Shown piece by piece: positions 60,445 through 64,000 of a stretch of 64,000 nt of DNA (its first letter is position 1; each line of letters opens with the position of its first letter). The notes beneath the pieces are model-generated. The model was not told the DNA's origin. It ran no database searches and was given only the letters and a program-made list of their open reading frames with translations. The DNA lies in the NCBI GenBank assembly GCA_963722665.1, contig CAVRNW010000013.1, positions 124,001-188,000 on the forward strand, written 5' to 3'. The translations under genes were made by a program, and so were the position numbers. The stretch is from Site-B1 sp963722665 (GTDB taxonomy: Bacteria > Bacteroidota > Bacteroidia > Flavobacteriales > Flavobacteriaceae).

Positions 60445-61413
60445 CTATTCAACCTTTTTCCATACTTCTCTTATAAATACTAAGTCTTTTTTTATTCGAG
60501 CTAATACTTCTTTTTTATCAATCGTAATTTTATTGTTTCCTTTTTCAGCACCACCTAAATCATACTCTACATGAAGCGAAACAGGTACATTAATTTTATA
60601 TTTTTTAAGTAAAGAAAAATAACGATTAAAATCAACCATACCTTGACCTAAAGGAACATTTATGGGTTTCCATTTACCCTCTACAATTCCCCATTTAACA
60701 TCTTTTAATACGATGGAATTTATATACGGTTTAATACGTCTTAGCCCAAGTTCCCAACTCTCACCACCTTCAATTACAGCATGTCTTATATCATATTGAC
60801 TACCCATGAATTTTCCATTTGTCGCTTCTAAAATAGGTAGTAAATCCCAAATAGGAGCGCCAACATTTTTACCGGAAATATTTTGATACCCTCCAATGAG
60901 TCCTAACTTTTCATTTAGTATCTCCAAATCTCTTGCTTGTTTACCATATAAAGCTTGACTTTCTTTAATTGGCTTATCTTCTGGGTATTTTAACCAATCT
61001 GTTCGATAATTAGTAAAACCTAAGGTACTTGCTGTTTCTAACACTGTTTTTTGCTCTAAGTTATGAGCATCCCAAACATTTGTTGACATCATTTTTGGAG
61101 CAAGACCATATTTTTTCATGGCTACTACTGCCTTTGGTAAATTTTCAATTACATTTTCAGGCAATACATGGCCTTTTGGACGTACGGTTAAATCGAGACC
61201 ATCAAAACCCATTTCTGCAGCAGCAGCTGACATATCATTATAATCTAGAAATTGTAGATGTTTTGAAAACAAATGTACATTGAGACGTTCTGGCGACGTA
61301 GACACCTTGTTTATTAAGCCATTTTGAAAAGACATTAATGGAATACTTGCAATACCCATTGCTGTAAGTTTAGTAAATTCCCTTCTAGAATAGTTATCTA
61401 ATTGCTTAGTCAT
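60445..61413 (-). CDS. Sugar phosphate isomerase/epimerase-family TIM barrel, Tat-exported
   Basis: 322 residues. Twin-arginine leader MTKQLDNYSRREFTKLTAMG (SRREFTK) followed by a hydrophobic stretch ending MSFQNG. The rest is an AP_endonuclease_2/xylose-isomerase-like barrel: MGFDGLDLTVRPKGHVLPEN, GYQNISGKNVGAPIWDLLPI, MGSQYDIRHAVIEGG and SLHVEYDLGGAEKG, with His and Glu residues in metal-ligand positions. Such exported barrels act on sugars or lyase products, but the reaction is not known. It is 25 bp upstream of the alginate-lyase-family gene on the same strand, which suggests that the two act together on a uronate-type substrate (inference). Confidence 0.85.
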   Translation of the reverse strand: MTKQLDNYSRREFTKLTAMGIASIPLMSFQNGLINKVSTSPERLNVHLFSKHLQFLDYNDMSAAAAEMGFDGLDLTVRPKGHVLPENVIENLPKAVVAMKKYGLAPKMMSTNVWDAHNLEQKTVLETASTLGFTNYRTDWLKYPEDKPIKESQALYGKQARDLEILNEKLGLIGGYQNISGKNVGAPIWDLLPILEATNGKFMGSQYDIRHAVIEGGESWELGLRRIKPYINSIVLKDVKWGIVEGKWKPINVPLGQGMVDFNRYFSLLKKYKINVPVSLHVEYDLGGAEKGNNKITIDKKEVLARIKKDLVFIREVWKKVE

Positions 61414-61751
61414 TTATAGTGTATTGTATGTGATTTAATATTGTATAAAGGTAAGCATAATTAAAAATGTTTATGATGTGCTTTTTCACATATTTGGCTT
61501 GTTCTCAGTAAATAATCAATGATAACATTTGTACTATAATGTCACGCGTGTCACCTGTCTCGAGCTAGTCGAGAGATAACAAATGCTCCTCTAAAACAAT
61601 ATTACCCTTAAGAACAGACACTCTTTATACAAAGCGACTATAGGAGTGTAGTTGAATGTGAGTGGAATAAGTATACATCTATTTTATATGACTTAAATCA
61701 TGAAAAATTGTATCATCTTTTTTTAATTTTAGATAATTCAAAAGTTAAATT
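61414..61751. repeat. Divergent intergenic region with dispersed repeat copy G
   Basis: 338 bp. The repeat (61526-61668) runs TTTGTACTATAATGTCACGC, GTGTCACCTGTCTCGAGC, TAGTCGAGAGATAAC, ATGCTCCTCTAAAACAATAT, CACTCTTTATAC, AAGCGACTATAGGAGTGTAG and ATGTGAGTGGAATAAG. The inner CTCGA-gctag-TCGAG is a small hairpin. The remaining sequence near the lipoprotein start is AT-rich without a clear motif. Confidence 0.65.
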
Positions 61752-62906
61752 ATGAAAAATTCAAACCATTCATTTACTAGTACTATCGGTTATAATTTAT
61801 TTATTCTTGTATTTCTATTTTTATTAACAGCCTGTAATAATGGACCTTCAAAAGATGAAACGAGTAAAACGGAAACCGAGGAAATTGTAAAAGTCAACAA
61901 TATCTATTGGAATGTTAAAGCCATTCATCCAGATGGAAAAAGCTTAGATGTAAAAGCCTTTGATAAAGAAGGAAAATCGTACGACATTATGGCAATTCAA
62001 AACTCCGATCAGGATATCTTCTTAGATGTAAAAGCTATTGTAAATGGTGAGAAATTACCTGTTAAGATGTTAGAGAGTGAAAATCAATTTGTTCCTGTTG
62101 CAGCTATAAATAATGAAGGAATTAAGTATTACATTAAAGCAATAACTCCTGAAGGGAAAAAACTGGATGTTAAAGGAGTTGCAAGATATGGAAATATTGT
62201 CATTATGAAAGCCATTACTAAAAAGGGGGATTTCTATGGAGTGAAAGCTATTTCACCAGCCGGACAACTAAATGATATCAAAGGAATAAAAATTGCCAGA
62301 GGGGACAGAGAGATGTCTTTAAAAGGTATAGGTATCCATGCACATGTTAAAGCAATGCACCCTGCTGCCAATGAAGATGACTTTAAAATACCTAAAAAAC
62401 AGAAAAAGAAAACAAAATATAAAACTGATTTTGAAAGAATTATCTGGAATATTAAGGCGGTAACTCCTGATGGTAAAAATCTAGATGTGAAAGCTTTTGA
62501 TGCTGAAGGCAATACATTTGATGTAAAAGCAACACAGGATTCTAAACAACATAGTTTTATGAATATTAAGGCATTTGTAGATCAGGGGTACGAACTGCCT
62601 GTTAAAATAATGGAAAGTTCAGACGAATATGCACCTATTAGTGCTATTGGAAAAAACGGAACTATATACGAAATTAAGGCAATAACTGACAATAATGTAA
62701 AACTGGATATAAAAGGCATTAGTCGTTCGGGTAATATTATTAATGTTAAAGCTATAAATGAAAATGGGGATTTCTACGCTGTTAAAGCTTTCGCGCCAGA
62801 CGGAAAACTTAATCATGTAAAAGGTATTAAGATTTTTGATAGAAAAGTAGAAATGAGAGTACAGGGGCACCCGGTATATTCTCATTTAAAAGCCATTAAT
62901 CAATAA
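61752..62906 (+). CDS. Lipoprotein built of two 13-unit VKAI-type repeat blocks
   Basis: 384 residues. Lipoprotein signal with lipobox LTAC (Cys28) and an acidic linker. The rest is two homologous blocks, starting at Trp53 (WNVKAIHPDGKSLDVKAFD) and Trp232 (WNIKAVTPDGKNLDVKAFD), offset 179 residues and joined by a Lys-rich linker (KIPKKQKKKTKYK). Each block contains about 13 units of 10-14 residues of the form h-x-V/I-K-A/G-h followed by a Gly-containing turn (YYIKAITPEGKK, FYGVKAISPAGQL, YEIKAITDNNVK). This suggests a regular all-beta structure, such as a propeller or solenoid, but no family is recognised with confidence. No catalytic motif. Preceded by a dispersed repeat and standing alone. 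Confidence 0.8.
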   Translation: MKNSNHSFTSTIGYNLFILVFLFLLTACNNGPSKDETSKTETEEIVKVNNIYWNVKAIHPDGKSLDVKAFDKEGKSYDIMAIQNSDQDIFLDVKAIVNGEKLPVKMLESENQFVPVAAINNEGIKYYIKAITPEGKKLDVKGVARYGNIVIMKAITKKGDFYGVKAISPAGQLNDIKGIKIARGDREMSLKGIGIHAHVKAMHPAANEDDFKIPKKQKKKTKYKTDFERIIWNIKAVTPDGKNLDVKAFDAEGNTFDVKATQDSKQHSFMNIKAFVDQGYELPVKIMESSDEYAPISAIGKNGTIYEIKAITDNNVKLDIKGISRSGNIINVKAINENGDFYAVKAFAPDGKLNHVKGIKIFDRKVEMRVQGHPVYSHLKAINQ

Positions 62907-63398
62907 TCTTTTCTGTGGAAGCTGGTAAAGATAAAAACAAAGTTTAATTGACGTTAATCGCCATCCCGCCATCATTCTTATAATGTCAATGCATCCATTG
63001 GATAAACCAATATTATAAAATTTACTATAATACACTGTGTGGGGTTTACCCTATACATATTAGAAGGCTTACTTGTACTCGATTAAATGTAAAGATTTAA
63101 ATCAATTTTTATTAAAAGTTTCTTCTCTTAAATTTTACTTTGGGCTTGCAATGACGTTTTTATTAAACGAAGTGATAATTAGGAGCATAGTTTAAAGTGA
63201 GCGAATGAGAATTTGAAATCTATGATCTTGCAAGCATGTTGACATAAGTTCATTTATTCTATTGATATACAGGATATTGAAACAAATTACATGTTAAATA
63301 TGTAATATTTTCTAAAAAAATTACGCATTTTATCGATTATATAAGTATTTCATCCTATATTCGTAACATTGCATCCAAAATTAATTGATTATCTACTT
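62907..63398. repeat. Intergenic region with degenerate dispersed repeat copy H
   Basis: 492 bp. The start of the repeat is recognisable at 62990-63045 (GCATCCATTGGATAAACCAA, TATAAAATTTACTATAATAC), parallel to copy E (ATCCACAGGATAAACC, TATAAAATGTACTG). The end is recognisable at about 63170-63222 (TTAGGAGCATAG, AAAGTGAGCGAATGAG, TTTGAAATC). The middle is not recognisable. No gene is supported. Confidence 0.5.
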
Positions 63399-64000
63399 AT
63401 GTTACGATTCAAAATCTTGGGAAGACCAATACTCATCATTTTTACGCTTTTTGTGCTTTCCTCAAGTGTAATTATACCTGCTTCAATTCATGAAGATGGC
63501 GAGACAATTTCAAACAATAGTATTGAAAAATCTTTGGTCAACCAGAAAGAGATAAAATTGTATAAAGTGCGCCAGCAAGATTTGAAAAATGCCCTTAATG
63601 CATATTTTAGAAAAGCTATAGCTTCAGGAGATATTGTAGGAGCCGGAGTTAGTATTGTTCGTGGAGATTCTATCATAATCTCGGATGGATTCGGTAAAAG
63701 GAATATTAGTTTTAATGATGGCGTCGATGAAGAAACAATATTCCGACTTGGGTCACTGTCAAAAGGGTTTACAGGCGTTTTGGCTGCCAATTTAAAGTGT
63801 GAAGGCAAATTAGATTGGACAGATAAGGTCAGTGACTATATTCCAGGATTTCAGTTGGGAGACTGCAATAATACCGACCAAATAACACTGGCCAACATTT
63901 TATCGCATACTTCAGGGACACCTTACCATAGTTATACCAATCTTATTGAGGCCGGATTGCCATTAACTGAAATTGCCAGTCACTTTAAAGCAGTAGAACC
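63399..64000 (+). CDS. Serine hydrolase, beta-lactamase/class C family, 3' end cut by window edge
   Basis: The first 200 residues are visible. A hydrophobic leader (ILGRPILIIFTLFVLSSSVI) is followed by a beta-lactamase-family N-terminus: AIASGDIVGAGVSIVRGDSI, SDGFGKRNISFNDG, then the nucleophile motif S-x-x-K as Ser119-Leu-Ser-Lys122 in FRLGSLSKGFTG, and LANILSHTSGTPYHSYTNL. Members include class C beta-lactamases, D-alanyl-D-alanine carboxypeptidases and esterases; the visible part cannot separate them, and the Y-x-N and K-T-G motifs would lie beyond the window. Start ATG 63399 places the leader directly at the N-terminus. Confidence 0.85.
   Translation, partial: MLRFKILGRPILIIFTLFVLSSSVIIPASIHEDGETISNNSIEKSLVNQKEIKLYKVRQQDLKNALNAYFRKAIASGDIVGAGVSIVRGDSIIISDGFGKRNISFNDGVDEETIFRLGSLSKGFTGVLAANLKCEGKLDWTDKVSDYIPGFQLGDCNNTDQITLANILSHTSGTPYHSYTNLIEAGLPLTEIASHFKAVE

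Overview
The window looks like chromosomal DNA of a marine-type Flavobacteriaceae (Bacteroidota). The basis is AT-rich sequence, many signal peptides ending in AQ, TAnnTTTG-like -7 promoter elements with few Shine-Dalgarno sites, type IX secretion (T9SS) sorting domains, PorP/SprF proteins, SprB-type repeats and a TonB-type outer-membrane barrel. Species cannot be named from the sequence alone. No rRNA, tRNA, CRISPR array, insertion sequence or phage gene was recognised.

Layout. 0-8.6 kb: a 3'-truncated type-I-like ABC exporter translationally coupled to a TetR regulator, divergent from an Old Yellow Enzyme and an EamA exporter, then an oligopeptidase-B-like lipoprotein, a CxxC periplasmic protein and a PfkB sugar kinase. 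8.6-15.8 kb: two SLC12-like APC transporters flanking a secreted PQQ-type sugar dehydrogenase with a propeller-like repeat region and a T9SS tail. 16-19.4 kb: a cold-shock group (csp, a secreted isoaspartyl methyltransferase, DEAD-box helicase, csp), each csp with its own terminator. 19.4-21.4 kb: small lipoprotein, barrel and membrane genes with one strongly structured spacer. 21.4-36.9 kb: a minus-strand surface locus with a 2736-residue SprB-like adhesin, two PorP/SprF proteins (one fused to a long coiled coil and a SPOR-like end), a gliding-type C-terminal-domain protein, a beta-helix protein and a small secreted protein; an 80-bp array of four 20-bp direct repeats lies upstream. 37.4-39.7 kb: an intradiol-dioxygenase-fold protein lacking the metal histidines and an acyl-CoA dehydrogenase. 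39.9-47.8 kb: a MacAB-TolC-like efflux operon with a tandemly duplicated tolC and a LytS/LytTR two-component pair. 48-50.2 kb: DUF6515-like protein, aldo/keto reductase, SlyD-like FKBP. 50.3-59 kb: outer-membrane barrel receptor, lipoprotein, DUF2784-like protein, and a tesA / ybbA-ybbP set. 59.2-61.4 kb: alginate-lyase-family protein and a Tat-exported TIM-barrel isomerase. 61.7-64 kb: a lipoprotein made of 2 x 13 VKAI-type repeats and the start of a beta-lactamase-family serine hydrolase.

Two features cut across the window. First, about fifteen genes carry apparent single-base frameshifts (about 27 in all), mostly one extra base and often in a homopolymer. Restoring the frame gives full-length conserved proteins, so consensus error is the simplest reading. 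The clusters at 41-43.4 kb and 58.3-58.8 kb, and the tolC duplication, could instead be real decay. Second, a family of dispersed intergenic repeats, all in the same orientation, occupies most of the long gaps (about 16.0, 17.6, 38.2, 54.3, 59.1, 61.6 and 63.0 kb).

Functionally the window combines surface adhesion/gliding, envelope export and efflux, secreted carbohydrate processing and cold/stress housekeeping. The least explained items are the VKAI-repeat lipoprotein, the 20-bp direct-repeat array, the dispersed repeat family and the PorP/SprF-coil-SPOR fusion.
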